Source: Proteiniphilum sp. (GTDB lineage Bacteria; Bacteroidota; Bacteroidia; Bacteroidales; Dysgonomonadaceae). From it: DNA of 44,861 bases. This document shows, piece after piece, positions 18,120-27,781 of this stretch; the first letter of the stretch is position 1, and each line of letters opens with the position of its first letter. The stretch lies in NCBI GenBank assembly GCA_011620695.1, contig WOYT01000121.1, positions 1 to 44,861 on the forward strand, in the 5' to 3' direction. Both the position numbers and the translations under genes were made by a program. The notes under the pieces were generated by a model. That model made no database searches. It was not told where the DNA came from and worked only from the letters and a program-made list of their open reading frames with translations.

Positions 18120-18584
18120 TCACTCGCCATCATCTGCAATTTCTTTATGTTCTTCGTCGGTCGAGGGTGACTCGGGTACTGCATCTTCGGTACGCTCCTC
18201 CTCCTCCAGGTCGATCTGGTTTTCCACCAGAATGTTATACCAGGTGATGATTTTTTTCACATCAGAGGCATAGACACTCTCCCGGTTGTAATCGGGGAGC
18301 ACCTCTCTCAGGTATGCAAACAGTTCACTACCAGATGCTTTGGCCCCAACCGATGCCTTGCCCCCATTCTCTTTCTCTTTCATCCGTTTCATCACCTCTC
18401 GCAGAGGGGTATCGCCTTCATTGGTATAAATGGATACATCGCTCAACGCCACCACCTTTTCGTGCAGATAGACCGGCAGTCGTTTGCCGTCGCCAAGTGA
18501 TTCAACAATGTTCAGATTCTTTCCGGTGGAGATGAGCTTGTAGAGACCGGGACGGCCGGTAACCGATAATATCTTGGATAACAT
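18120..18584 (-). CDS. DUF5606 domain protein
   Basis: MLSKILSVTGRPGLYKLISTGKNLNIVESL...; matches my recollection of a conserved Bacteroidetes family. Confidence 0.7.
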   Translation of the reverse strand: MLSKILSVTGRPGLYKLISTGKNLNIVESLGDGKRLPVYLHEKVVALSDVSIYTNEGDTPLREVMKRMKEKENGGKASVGAKASGSELFAYLREVLPDYNRESVYASDVKKIITWYNILVENQIDLEEEERTEDAVPESPSTDEEHKEIADDGE

Positions 18585-18630
18585 AACAGTGTAATTTGCG
18601 ATTTAAATTCTGATTTGTTTTTTCAAGGTG

Positions 18631-18661
18631 CAAAAGTACGCAGACTCTCCCATATTCGCAA
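18631..18661 (-). promoter_or_regulatory. Promoter of the DUF5606 gene (TTG-N20-TACTTTTG)
   Basis: CAAAAGTA 18631-18638 and CAA 18659-18661 on plus strand. Confidence 0.6.
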
Positions 18662-18722
18662 CTTTTCATGCGAAATGTGCTGTTTTTTCGATGAGTGTTG
18701 CCCATGTCACCAAAAAATAGGT

Positions 18723-18730
18723 TATTTTTG
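18723..18730 (+). promoter_or_regulatory. Candidate -7 box of lactonase gene (TATTTTTG)
   Basis: TAnnTTTG match; TTG at 18698-18700 with 22-nt spacer. Confidence 0.45.
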
Positions 18731-18761
18731 CAATGATATTCATCCGTAAACTAAAAACAGA

Positions 18762-19952
18762 ATGTACCGATTGATCACCATGATCGCGCTTACAGCTACA
18801 CTGTTGGCTTCCTGCAGCGGCAATCGTTCGGGCGACCGCGCAGCAGAGGCGTCAACCTCTTTGTCCGATTCCAGCAAGACTGTTGATCGTATCAGACTAT
18901 TCCTTGCGGTGGGCACCTACACCTCTGACAATGGCAGCAGGGGGATCTACATCTATCGTTTCGATACCCTGACCGGGAAGAGTGACTCGGTGAGCATGGT
19001 GGAAGTGACCAACCCCTCCTATCTCACTTTTAGTCCCGATGAGCAATATCTCTATGCTGTTGGGGAGAACGATGATGAACAGGGTGCCGTGCATGCCTTT
19101 TCTTTTGACAAGGGAAGTGGTACATTAAAGAAGATTAACTCGCGGGCGACGGGAGGTAACGGTCCCTGTTACATCACGATCGATGCCAGGGGACGCAATG
19201 TGCACACTGCCAATTATGGCGGGGGGAGCATCTCCTCCTTCCAGGTAAATGATGACGGCAGTTTATCACCTTTGATCTCCCTTATCCGATTCAGCGGATC
19301 AGGTCCCGACAGCTTGCGACAACAACAGCCTCACCTGCACTGTGTGGCCTATTCTCCCGACGGTGGCTCACTCTTTGCCGCCGATCTGGGGAGCGATAAG
19401 CTTTATCGTTTCCCGGTTCAGGAGACACCTTTTCAGGGGCAGCCGGTGATTCTGGAGAGCAGCATGACAGCCATTGAGACGCCACCAGGTACAGGTCCAC
19501 GTCATTTTGTTTTCCACCCCGACGGGGGCAGATACCTCTACCTGTTGGGTGAGTTGTCGGGGGAGGTGCTGGTCTATGCGCATCACCTGGGTGTGTTGGA
19601 GCAGAAACAGGTAATTGCAGCCGATACGGTGGGCGCGCGCGGCAGTGCCGATATCCATGTCTCGCCCGATGGTCGTTTTCTCTATGCCTCCAACCGGCTA
19701 CAGGCCGATGGCATTGCCATCTTCGCGATCGATCCCGATAAGGGAACACTCACCAAAGTGGGATATCAGCCCACGGCCAAACATCCCCGTAACTTTGTGA
19801 TCACCCCCAATGGCAACTATCTGCTGGTTGCCAGCAGGGATGAAAACAGGATACAGGTGTTTTCTGTGGATAAAAGCAGTGGCTTGCTTACCGATACCGG
19901 ACAAGATATCTTTTTGAGTAAGCCGGTCTGCCTGAAGTTTGCAAATGGTTGA
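18762..19952 (+). CDS. Lactonase-family seven-bladed beta-propeller lipoprotein
   Basis: 'FLAVGTYTSDNGSRGIYIYRFDTLTG', 'NGPCYITIDARGRNVHTANYGGGSISSF', 'GPRHFVFHPDG'; N-terminal lipobox TLLASCSG. Confidence 0.88.
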   Translation: MYRLITMIALTATLLASCSGNRSGDRAAEASTSLSDSSKTVDRIRLFLAVGTYTSDNGSRGIYIYRFDTLTGKSDSVSMVEVTNPSYLTFSPDEQYLYAVGENDDEQGAVHAFSFDKGSGTLKKINSRATGGNGPCYITIDARGRNVHTANYGGGSISSFQVNDDGSLSPLISLIRFSGSGPDSLRQQQPHLHCVAYSPDGGSLFAADLGSDKLYRFPVQETPFQGQPVILESSMTAIETPPGTGPRHFVFHPDGGRYLYLLGELSGEVLVYAHHLGVLEQKQVIAADTVGARGSADIHVSPDGRFLYASNRLQADGIAIFAIDPDKGTLTKVGYQPTAKHPRNFVITPNGNYLLVASRDENRIQVFSVDKSSGLLTDTGQDIFLSKPVCLKFANG

Positions 19953-19995
19953 TTCTGCTTAGAATCATGAGCCATATCGCCTTACGGCTCTTCAC

Positions 19996-20931
19996 CTAGA
20001 GATCACCCAGATTCGCGATCTCTTCGAGATTGAAGGGGGTAGCCTGGTAAACGAAGTAGTTCAGCCAGTTGATGTATAACAGGTTGGCATGTGAGCGCCA
20101 CTGAACAAGCGGCGGCTGCGTTGGGTCGTTATCTCTGTAGTAATTTAGAGGCATCGACACAGAATCCATCCCTTTCTCCTTATCCCGCAAATATTCGTTG
20201 TGCAGGGTGAGGGGTGAGTATTCCGAATGACCTGTCACATAAAACTCCCTGCCTCCTCTGGAAGAGAGAATGTATATACCTGCTTCCTCCGATTCGGATA
20301 GGATTGTTAGTTCCGGCTGCTGCCTGATCTCTTCGGAAAGAATGGTTGTGTGACGGCTGTGAGGAGCATAAAACTCATCGTCGAATCCCCGGAACAGCGG
20401 AAAAGAGGGATCGGTGATCGTGTGTCTGAAAACGCCGAACAGTTTCTTCTCAAGTGGATATTTGTTGATGCCGTAAAAATGGTGCAGCGCAGCCTGCGCC
20501 CCCCAGCAGATGTAAAAGGAGGAGGTGACATGGGTGCGTGCCCAGTCGAAGATGCGTGTGATCTCATCCCAATAGGTTACCTCCCGGAATGGAAGCATCT
20601 CTACCGGTGCACCGGTGATGATCATGCCGTCGAAGTAACGGTTTTTCACCTTGTTGAAGGTGGTATAGAACGACATCAGGTGTTCAATCGGGGTGTTTTT
20701 GGGGGTGTGGGAGGAGAGTCCCAGGAACTCGATCTCTACCTGCAGGGGTGAGTTGGAGAGCAGCCGTATCAGATCAGTCTCGGTCGTGATCTTGAGTGGC
20801 ATGAGGTTCAACACCAGTATTTTCAGTGGACGGATATCCTGTGTGGAAGCGCGCAGGTCATCCATCACGAAAATGTGCTCTTTTTTCAGTATCTCAATCG
20901 CTGGGAGATTTTCTGGTAAATTGACAGGCAT
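19996..20931 (-). CDS. metA: Homoserine O-acyltransferase (MetA family)
   Basis: 'MPVNLPENLPAIEILKKEHIFVM', 'RPLKILVLNLMPLKITTETDLIRLLSNSPLQVEIEFL', catalytic-Cys region FYICWGAQAALHHFYGI. Confidence 0.95.
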   Translation of the reverse strand: MPVNLPENLPAIEILKKEHIFVMDDLRASTQDIRPLKILVLNLMPLKITTETDLIRLLSNSPLQVEIEFLGLSSHTPKNTPIEHLMSFYTTFNKVKNRYFDGMIITGAPVEMLPFREVTYWDEITRIFDWARTHVTSSFYICWGAQAALHHFYGINKYPLEKKLFGVFRHTITDPSFPLFRGFDDEFYAPHSRHTTILSEEIRQQPELTILSESEEAGIYILSSRGGREFYVTGHSEYSPLTLHNEYLRDKEKGMDSVSMPLNYYRDNDPTQPPLVQWRSHANLLYINWLNYFVYQATPFNLEEIANLGDL

Positions 20932-20977
20932 GATCTATATGTTTGTTGATGAGTCGGATTGTGTATCCATCCTTTTG

Positions 20978-21200
20978 TTATTGCTTCTTTTTCTTCTTTT
21001 TTTTCTGTACGCTCCAGCCGAACTTACCGATTTTCTTTCCCAGTCCGTAGTTATGCCCAAGGCAATAGGCCATCAAACCGGCCTGCTGCAAATCGAACCG
21101 GCCAGTAACTGGATCGAGGTACAGATCATCGGCTTTCACAGCTGATCAGTGCCACCGGCAGCGGATAGATCATCGTTCCCGGTTTCCAGTCTTGTTTCAA
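20978..21200 (-). pseudogene. Flavin reductase family remnant (internal deletion plus frameshift)
   Basis: Minus strand reads LKQDWKPGTMIYPLPVALISC(ESR*), then in another frame KADDLYLDPVTGRFDLQQAGLMAYCLGHNYGLGKKIGKFGWSVQKKKKKKKQ*. These are the N- and C-terminal ends of a flavin-reductase-like protein with the centre missing. Confidence 0.65.
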
Positions 21201-21202
21201 AC

Positions 21203-21655
21203 CTAAATCAATTCAATTTCCTCTTTCCTGATCTTCAGCTCACAGTAGTGGCACTGCAGCTCCACCATCTCCTTGTCGATCACATGAAACCGGGTTTTCA
21301 TCGGTTCGTTGTTGGTGATGCATTTTGGGTTGTTGCAGCGGACGATCTCGATGATCTCGTCGGGCAGCACCACTTTCTTCTTCTCCACCACCTCGAAATT
21401 GCGGATGATGTTGAGGTTCACGTTGGGCGCCACCAGGGCAATCCGGTTGATCTCATCCTCACGGAAAAATTTGTCGGAGACCTTGATGATGCCTTTAGAT
21501 CCCATCTTACTGCTTTTGAGGTTGTTGCCGATGGTGACGCGGTTGTTCAGTTTTTGCAGATGCAAGAGCGATACCACCTTGAAGACTGCCGACGTGGGGA
21601 TATGATCGATCGCTGTGCCGTTTTCAAGTGCGGCAACCTGCAATTCTTTTCTCAT
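21203..21655 (-). CDS. pyrI: Aspartate carbamoyltransferase regulatory subunit
   Basis: '[21 protein letters not shown]', zinc cysteines CNNPKCITN...CHYCE. Confidence 0.95.
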   Translation of the reverse strand: MRKELQVAALENGTAIDHIPTSAVFKVVSLLHLQKLNNRVTIGNNLKSSKMGSKGIIKVSDKFFREDEINRIALVAPNVNLNIIRNFEVVEKKKVVLPDEIIEIVRCNNPKCITNNEPMKTRFHVIDKEMVELQCHYCELKIRKEEIELI

Positions 21656-21678
21656 AATTTATTCTTTCAATTAAAGGG

Positions 21679-22596
21679 TTATTCTACCTCAATGCCCAGC
21701 AGGTCGCAGATCACCGCCTGACGGACATACATGCCGTTTTTTGCCTGCTGGAAATAGTAGGCCTTGGGATTGTCATCCACATCCTGGCTGATCTCTTTCA
21801 CCCGCGGCAGCGGATGCAGCACCTTCAGGTTTTCTTTGGAATCGTTCAGCATATCGTTGTGCAGCACATACACGTTCTTTACTTTCTCATACTCCATCAG
21901 GTCGGTAAACCGCTCTTTCTGTACACGGGTCATGTAGAGAATATCGGAGCCGTTGATTGCATCGGAAGAGAACTCCTTATATTCGCGGTAGGGAATGCCT
22001 TTCTTGTCGCAGAATGCCTTGTACTTGTCAGGAATAGCCAGCTCCTCAGGGGCTACAAAGTGAAAGGAGGGGTTGAAATGGGACAGCCCCTGGATGAGGG
22101 AGTGTACCGCACGGCCATATTTGAGGTCGCCCACCACGGTGATGGCCAGGTTCTCCAGGGTGCCCTGTGTCTCGTAGATGGTGAACAGGTCGAGCAGGGT
22201 CTGCGTGGGATGCTGGTTGGAGCCATCGCCTGCATTGATCACCGGCACGGGTGAGATCTCGGAGGCATAGCGTGCCGATCCCTCCAGGTGGTGACGCATG
22301 ATGATGAGGTCGGCATAGTTGCTGACCATCATAATGGTATCTTTCAGCGACTCCCCCTTGGTGGAGCTGCTGGTAGCTGCGTCGGAGAAGCCGATGATAC
22401 GTCCACTGAGCCTGTTGACCGCGGTTTCGAAACTCAGGCGGGTGCGGGTGGAAGGCTCAAAGAAAAGCGTGGCGCACACTTTTCCCTGCAACAGATCACG
22501 ATTGGTGTTCTCCTTGAATCGGGCGGCGGTTTGCAGGATACGCAAAATATCTTCCTTGCTGTAATCGCCGATATTTACCAGGCTTTTAGGACTCAT
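21679..22596 (-). CDS. pyrB: Aspartate carbamoyltransferase catalytic subunit
   Basis: '[15 protein letters not shown]', '[21 protein letters not shown]', '[10 protein letters not shown]'. Confidence 0.97.
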   Translation of the reverse strand: MSPKSLVNIGDYSKEDILRILQTAARFKENTNRDLLQGKVCATLFFEPSTRTRLSFETAVNRLSGRIIGFSDAATSSSTKGESLKDTIMMVSNYADLIIMRHHLEGSARYASEISPVPVINAGDGSNQHPTQTLLDLFTIYETQGTLENLAITVVGDLKYGRAVHSLIQGLSHFNPSFHFVAPEELAIPDKYKAFCDKKGIPYREYKEFSSDAINGSDILYMTRVQKERFTDLMEYEKVKNVYVLHNDMLNDSKENLKVLHPLPRVKEISQDVDDNPKAYYFQQAKNGMYVRQAVICDLLGIEVE

Positions 22597-22649
22597 GGGT
22601 GCAATTTTTCAAGCAATGTGTTGTGAATAGAAAAAATAGAAAAAACTCA

Positions 22650-23852
22650 TCAGACCTCCAGATCCACGTCAAAGAGCTCATGCCAGGGCAGTCCCTGTTT
22701 GTTGAGTTGTTCCATGAACGGATCGGGATCGAACTCTTCCACGTTGAAAACGCCCGGCTTTTTCCAGATGCCCTGCATCAACATCATGGCACCGATGGTT
22801 GCCGGCACACCTGTGGTATAACTTACTCCCTGCGCACCTGTTTCCTTGTAGGCTTCCTGATGGCTGCAGTTGTTGTAGATGTAGTAGGTGCGTTCTTTAC
22901 CATCCTTGATGCCGCGGATACGGCAGCCGATGGATGTCTGGCCGGTATAATTCTCGCCCAGCTTACCCGGATCGGGAAGCACGGCCTTCAGAAATTGTAT
23001 GGGCACAATCTTCTGTCCGTTATATTCCACCTCATCGATGCGGGCCATGCCGATGTTCTGGATTACCCGCAGGTGGGTAAGATACTCTTGTCCGAAAGTC
23101 ATCCAGAAGCGGGCCCGTTTGAGGGTGGGGTAGTTTTTCACCAGTGATTCCAGCTCCTCGTGAAAGATCACGTATGATTCTTTCGGGCCGATTTCAGGAT
23201 AAGTGAGGGGTTTGTGGATCTCATGGGGTTCTGTCACCACCCATTGGCCATCTTCCCAGTACTTTCCTTTTTGGGTTACTTCGCGGATGTTGATTTCGGG
23301 ATTGAAGTTGGTGGCAAACGCTTTGCCATGGTCTCCTGCATTGCAGTCCACAATATCGAGATAATGAATTTCGTCGAAATGGTGTTTGGCCGCATAGGCC
23401 GTGAAGATGCTGGTTACGCCCGGGTCGAAGCCGCAACCCAGGATGGCGGTGAGACCTGCTTTCTCAAACTTATCGCGGTAAGCCCATTGCCATTTGTACT
23501 CAAACCTGGCTTCATCCTTCGGTTCGTAGTTGGCGGTATCCAGATAGTTCACTCCCGCTTCCAGGCAGGCATCCATGATGGTGAGATCCTGATAGGGCAG
23601 CGCCACGTTGATCACCAGCTCCGGTTTGAAATCGTTCATCAGTGATACCAGTTCCGGCACTTTGTCGGCATCTACCCTGGCGGTATCAATAGTGATGCCC
23701 GTACGTCGTTTCACATCCTCCGCGATGGCGTCACACTTGCTTTTGGTGCGGCTGGCGAGCATGATATCGGTGAAGAGGTCACTGTTTTGTGCCACCTTGT
23801 TGGCTACCACCGTGCCGACACCGCCGGCGCCAATGATCAATACTTTTCCCAT
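22650..23852 (-). CDS. Carboxynorspermidine synthase / saccharopine dehydrogenase family
   Basis: 'GKVLIIGAGGVGTVVANKVAQNSDLFTDIMLASRT', 'LGCGFDPGVTSIFTAYAAKH' and 'GVPATIGAMML' fit the carboxy(nor)spermidine dehydrogenase subgroup. Confidence 0.88.
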   Translation of the reverse strand: MGKVLIIGAGGVGTVVANKVAQNSDLFTDIMLASRTKSKCDAIAEDVKRRTGITIDTARVDADKVPELVSLMNDFKPELVINVALPYQDLTIMDACLEAGVNYLDTANYEPKDEARFEYKWQWAYRDKFEKAGLTAILGCGFDPGVTSIFTAYAAKHHFDEIHYLDIVDCNAGDHGKAFATNFNPEINIREVTQKGKYWEDGQWVVTEPHEIHKPLTYPEIGPKESYVIFHEELESLVKNYPTLKRARFWMTFGQEYLTHLRVIQNIGMARIDEVEYNGQKIVPIQFLKAVLPDPGKLGENYTGQTSIGCRIRGIKDGKERTYYIYNNCSHQEAYKETGAQGVSYTTGVPATIGAMMLMQGIWKKPGVFNVEEFDPDPFMEQLNKQGLPWHELFDVDLEV

Positions 23853-24033
23853 AGAGATAACTTTTTAATTTTGTTGATGATACAATCCTTGTATGATGAT
23901 GTCATTGCCTGGTGTCTGCAGGGCTGTATGGTTATGACACCCGAAGAGACCGGTTGGGACCCTTCGTACAACTTCTACAAATATACAATGATTCCCGGAA
24001 ATGGGGCCGATTTCTCCGGTAAAAAATGGAAGT

Positions 24034-24064
24034 TTTGAAGCGAGGATGCAATTTGCTATATTTG
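24034..24064 (+). promoter_or_regulatory. Promoter of mechanosensitive channel gene (TTTG-N19-TATATTTG)
   Basis: TTTG 24034-24037, TATATTTG 24057-24064. Confidence 0.6.
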
Positions 24065-24104
24065 TCTTTTATTTGAGAATCAACATAAAAAAACAACTAC
24101 AAAA

Positions 24105-25400
24105 ATGAACGAAGAGAAGATTGAACAGATCTCGCGCTCCACCAATGTCATCAGTGAATGGAGCATCCAACTGCTGACCAACGCTGGTATACCCGGGAAC
24201 TGGGTGAAATATATCAACCTGCTGCTGATGTTGCTGGTGCTGGTGCTCCTGGTCTTCATGGTACAATATCTCACCCGTCGCATCCTGAATGCAGCACTGA
24301 ACCGTGCGGCGAGGATCACCGGCATCGAGTTCCTGCGGCATCTCTCGGAGCGTCGCTTTCCCCACTACCTGGCGATGATCATCCCTTTCAGCCTGGTAAA
24401 AGGCTCAATACCCATTATCTTTGACCTATTTCCACGTGTCATGGTGATGGCTGACAAGCTGGTGGATATCTTCTTGATATTCTACGTGATATGGCTGATA
24501 TCCTCGGTGGTTAACGCTTTTACCGACACCCTTCGCAGTCGCCCCAGCCTGGCCGACAAACCGCTGGACAGTTATGTGCAGGTGGTGAAGATCATCCTCT
24601 ACTGCATTGGGGCGATCGTTCTCTTCTCCATCCTCACCGGAAAGAATCCGGGTGTGATCCTTGGGGGACTGGGTGCCGCATCGGCTATCCTGATGCTGGT
24701 GTTCAAGGATACCATCCTTGGACTGGTGGCCAGCATGCAGGTGACGGCCAACGACATGGTGCGGATTGGCGACTGGATCACCGTGCCCAAATATGGTGCT
24801 GATGGCGATGTGATCCAGATCACCCTCACCACGGTCAAGATACGTAACTTCGACAAGACCATCACCACCATACCGCCTTACTCGCTGGTGTCCGATTCGT
24901 TCCAGAACTGGCGGGGCATGGTGGAGGCCGGCGGCCGGCGAGTGAAACGGAGTGTCTATGTAAAGCAATCCACCATTCGTTTCCTGACTGACGAGGAGGT
25001 GAAAGAGATGCAGAAAATTCAAGCGATAGCCCCATACATTACCACACGGAGCAGAGAGATCGCCGAGTACAATGAGTCGATCGGTGCAGATAAATCACTG
25101 GCAGTGAACGGCAGGAACCTTACCAACATGGGACTTTTTCGCGAGTATATCAAGAACTACCTGCGTCATCATCCCGATGTACATAAGGAGATGCTCCTGT
25201 TGGTACGTCAAATGCAACCCACCTCCAAAGGGCTTCCGTTGGAGCTCTACTTCTTCACTGCCACCACCGAGTGGGGAAGATATGAGGACATCACCTCCGA
25301 TGTGTTTGACCATGTGACCGCGGCAGCCAGCTATTTTGCGCTTGAGCTTTATGAGGATATCTCCAATCCGCTTATCACAGCAGGTCATAAGCCGGAATGA
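24105..25400 (+). CDS. Mechanosensitive ion channel family protein (MscS/YbdG-like)
   Basis: Multi-TM; 'GGLGAASAILMLVFKDTILGLVASMQVTANDMVRIGDWITVPKYGADGDVIQITLTTVKIRNFDKTITTIP'. Confidence 0.92.
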   Translation: MNEEKIEQISRSTNVISEWSIQLLTNAGIPGNWVKYINLLLMLLVLVLLVFMVQYLTRRILNAALNRAARITGIEFLRHLSERRFPHYLAMIIPFSLVKGSIPIIFDLFPRVMVMADKLVDIFLIFYVIWLISSVVNAFTDTLRSRPSLADKPLDSYVQVVKIILYCIGAIVLFSILTGKNPGVILGGLGAASAILMLVFKDTILGLVASMQVTANDMVRIGDWITVPKYGADGDVIQITLTTVKIRNFDKTITTIPPYSLVSDSFQNWRGMVEAGGRRVKRSVYVKQSTIRFLTDEEVKEMQKIQAIAPYITTRSREIAEYNESIGADKSLAVNGRNLTNMGLFREYIKNYLRHHPDVHKEMLLLVRQMQPTSKGLPLELYFFTATTEWGRYEDITSDVFDHVTAAASYFALELYEDISNPLITAGHKPE

Positions 25401-25473
25401 CATTCTATTGCTTTACCCGCTTCATGCAGAAAGTGAAAAGCAGATAAAAAGAGGATATTCAAAAATAAATTTT

Positions 25474-25481
25474 TATCTTTG
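25474..25481 (+). promoter_or_regulatory. Candidate -7 box of KAS III gene (TATCTTTG)
   Basis: TAnnTTTG match 24 bp before the start. Confidence 0.45.
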
Positions 25482-25504
25482 TACAGTAAACTGATTTACA
25501 TTTT

Positions 25505-26587
25505 ATGAGCAGAATTTACAGCATATTTACTGGTACCGGAAGCTATGTCCCGACCAGACAGGTAAAGAACGAAGCCTTTCTTGATAACGAGTTTTACGAA
25601 TCTTTCGGGGTGAAGATCGCAACGCCCAATGAGGAGATCGTACGGAAATTTGAGGAGATCACCACCATCTCCGAACGTCGTTATGCCGAGGATCATGAGG
25701 TGACCTCCGATTTGGCACTGATGGCTGCACAACGGGCGATAGAAGCTGCCGGGGTGGATAAGGAAGAGCTTGATTACATCATCTTTGCCCACAATTTTGG
25801 GGAGACGTTGGCGGACAACATGCGGATGGATGTGGTGCCGTCGCTGGCCTCTCGTCTGAAACATAAACTGGGCATTGCCAACCCCGCTTCGGTTGCTTAT
25901 GATGTCCTGTTCGGTTGTCCCGGCTGGGTGCAGGCGGTGATCCAGGCCGATTACTACATTCGCTCCGGTGATGCGAAAAAGGTGCTAGTGGTGGGTGCCG
26001 ATATCCTGTCGCGTGTGGCCGACCCGCATGACCGCGACAGCATGATCTATGCCGACGGTGCCGGGGCGGCTATCATGGAGGGACGCGAGAGTGACACCCC
26101 CCTTGGTATTCTGGGACACAACTCGCGCAGTGATGCACTCGACTATGTGCAGATGTTACGGATGGACTACTCCTATAATCCCGAGCTGGCGAAGAAGAAA
26201 GATTATTACCTGAAGATGCAGGGGCGTCGGCTCTACCAGTATGCGCTGGAGAACGTGCCGAAGACCATCAAGGCTGGGCTGGATAAGTTACAGCTTTCCA
26301 TCACCGAGATCCGCAAGGTGTTGCTGCATCAGGCCAACGGCAAGATGGATGATGCCATCCTGAAGCGGTTGTTCAAACTTTACAACCTGAAAGAGGTGCC
26401 TGAGAGCATCATGCCGATGACCATCTCCTGGCTTGGCAACTCATCGGTGGCCACCGTGCCGACGCTGCTGGACCTGATCACCCGTAAGGAGATGGATGGT
26501 CATGATCTGAAGTGTGGTGACATCATCATCCTCGCTTCCGTAGGGGCTGGCATGAACATCAACAGCATCGTTTACAGGATTCCCTGA
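25505..26587 (+). CDS. 3-oxoacyl-ACP synthase III family protein
   Basis: 'GTGSYVPTRQVKN', active-site region DVLFGCPGWVQAVIQAD, 'LLHQANGKMDDAI', 'WLGNSSVATVPTLLD'. Confidence 0.9.
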   Translation: MSRIYSIFTGTGSYVPTRQVKNEAFLDNEFYESFGVKIATPNEEIVRKFEEITTISERRYAEDHEVTSDLALMAAQRAIEAAGVDKEELDYIIFAHNFGETLADNMRMDVVPSLASRLKHKLGIANPASVAYDVLFGCPGWVQAVIQADYYIRSGDAKKVLVVGADILSRVADPHDRDSMIYADGAGAAIMEGRESDTPLGILGHNSRSDALDYVQMLRMDYSYNPELAKKKDYYLKMQGRRLYQYALENVPKTIKAGLDKLQLSITEIRKVLLHQANGKMDDAILKRLFKLYNLKEVPESIMPMTISWLGNSSVATVPTLLDLITRKEMDGHDLKCGDIIILASVGAGMNINSIVYRIP

Positions 26588-26614
26588 GCAGCTTTCAACA
26601 ACCTGATCGTTTTT

Positions 26615-27241
26615 TTACAACCGCTCTACCAACAGGTGGAGTGGTTTTCTTATCTTGGGCTGGTGTGCCAACCTGTCCTCTGCGGCATCGCGATAGCCGA
26701 GGGTGAGCATCAGCACCGTCTCCTCCTCCTCTTCATTGAGTTCAAGGAGACGGTTGAGTACTTTAGGGTTGAACCCCTCGATGGGAGTGGTGTCAATGCC
26801 CAGCAGTGCCGCTGCAAAGGTGGCATATCCCAGAGCCAGGTAGGTCTGATGGATGGTCCAGCTGAAGGTGTTGATGGCGGGATCATTGATCACTCTGTGT
26901 ATCTTCTTCCGGTAACTCTCTATCTGTTCATCGTTGGCATTTCTGACGCGTTTGAACTCACTTAGGAATCCTTCCAGATAGTTTTCGTCCAGTCGTTTTT
27001 TTGCTTTGAAGATCAGCAGGTGGGAGCATTGTTGCAGCACCACCTGGGGACAGGATTGCTCGTAGATCTGCGTTATCAGTTCCCTGTTTTCGGTGACGAT
27101 CACCTGGTAGGGTTGCAGACCGTATGATGAGGGAGTCAGACGAATCGCTTCCAGAATGGTCTCAAGCTCTTTCTCCGGAATCTTTTCTCCTGTCATTCGC
27201 TTGGTGGCATATCGCCAGTTCAGTGATTCTATGAGGTTCAT
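26615..27241 (-). CDS. Nitroreductase family / NAD(P)H-dependent oxidoreductase
   Basis: 'NWRYATKRMTGEKIPEKELETILEAIRLTPSSYGLQPYQVIV', 'GIDTTPIEGFNPKVLNRLL'. Confidence 0.9.
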   Translation of the reverse strand: MNLIESLNWRYATKRMTGEKIPEKELETILEAIRLTPSSYGLQPYQVIVTENRELITQIYEQSCPQVVLQQCSHLLIFKAKKRLDENYLEGFLSEFKRVRNANDEQIESYRKKIHRVINDPAINTFSWTIHQTYLALGYATFAAALLGIDTTPIEGFNPKVLNRLLELNEEEEETVLMLTLGYRDAAEDRLAHQPKIRKPLHLLVERL

Positions 27242-27434
27242 AAAAGTATGCTAAAGTACAACGGGTCTTTTCTCCCGAAGAAATGTTCAAGCAGCCCCGT
27301 TGTTACAGATATTTATTGTTTTGAAAAACCATTAACAGATAGCATCAAAAAAAGGTTTTCAGTTTAACTTTTCTTGTCAGGTGAGGTGAATGGACCCGTT
27401 ATCGGCAGTAGCAGGGTTCCATAAACAGAGGGGG

Positions 27435-27776
27435 TCAGAACTGATCCGGCTCAGTCTTTGCAGCAGTGGCCGTGATGCTTCGGAAATCGCTGTCGAAGTG
27501 GGAGAGCAGCATCTCGATCAGTTTTGCATGAAAGGTGGTATAGAGTTTCGTGGTGATATGCTTCCGGTCTTTACGCTTCAGCAGGCCAAAGCGCAGTTCG
27601 TTCTCATCCACCCATATCTGGGGCTTAAAGAAGGCTTCGTTTCTCCACAGCAGAGCCCCATAGGTGAGTCGTCCGTCTCCCGTGCGGTCCCATTTGTCCG
27701 CTTTCTTATTGTCTATTGCCTCATAAATCTTGTCGAGTAGCAGATCCGGGTGGTTTGTTTGTATGATGATTGCCAT
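27435..27776 (-). CDS. Hypothetical protein
   Basis: 113 aa; 5-bp gap after murQ on the same strand. Confidence 0.7.
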   Translation of the reverse strand: MAIIIQTNHPDLLLDKIYEAIDNKKADKWDRTGDGRLTYGALLWRNEAFFKPQIWVDENELRFGLLKRKDRKHITTKLYTTFHAKLIEMLLSHFDSDFRSITATAAKTEPDQF

Positions 27777-27781
27777 ATTCT

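Noticed and set aside
19953-19995. GAGCC...GGCTC hairpin between the lactonase and metA genes
   Set aside because: Only 5 bp with a long loop and no U-tract; too weak to call a terminator.
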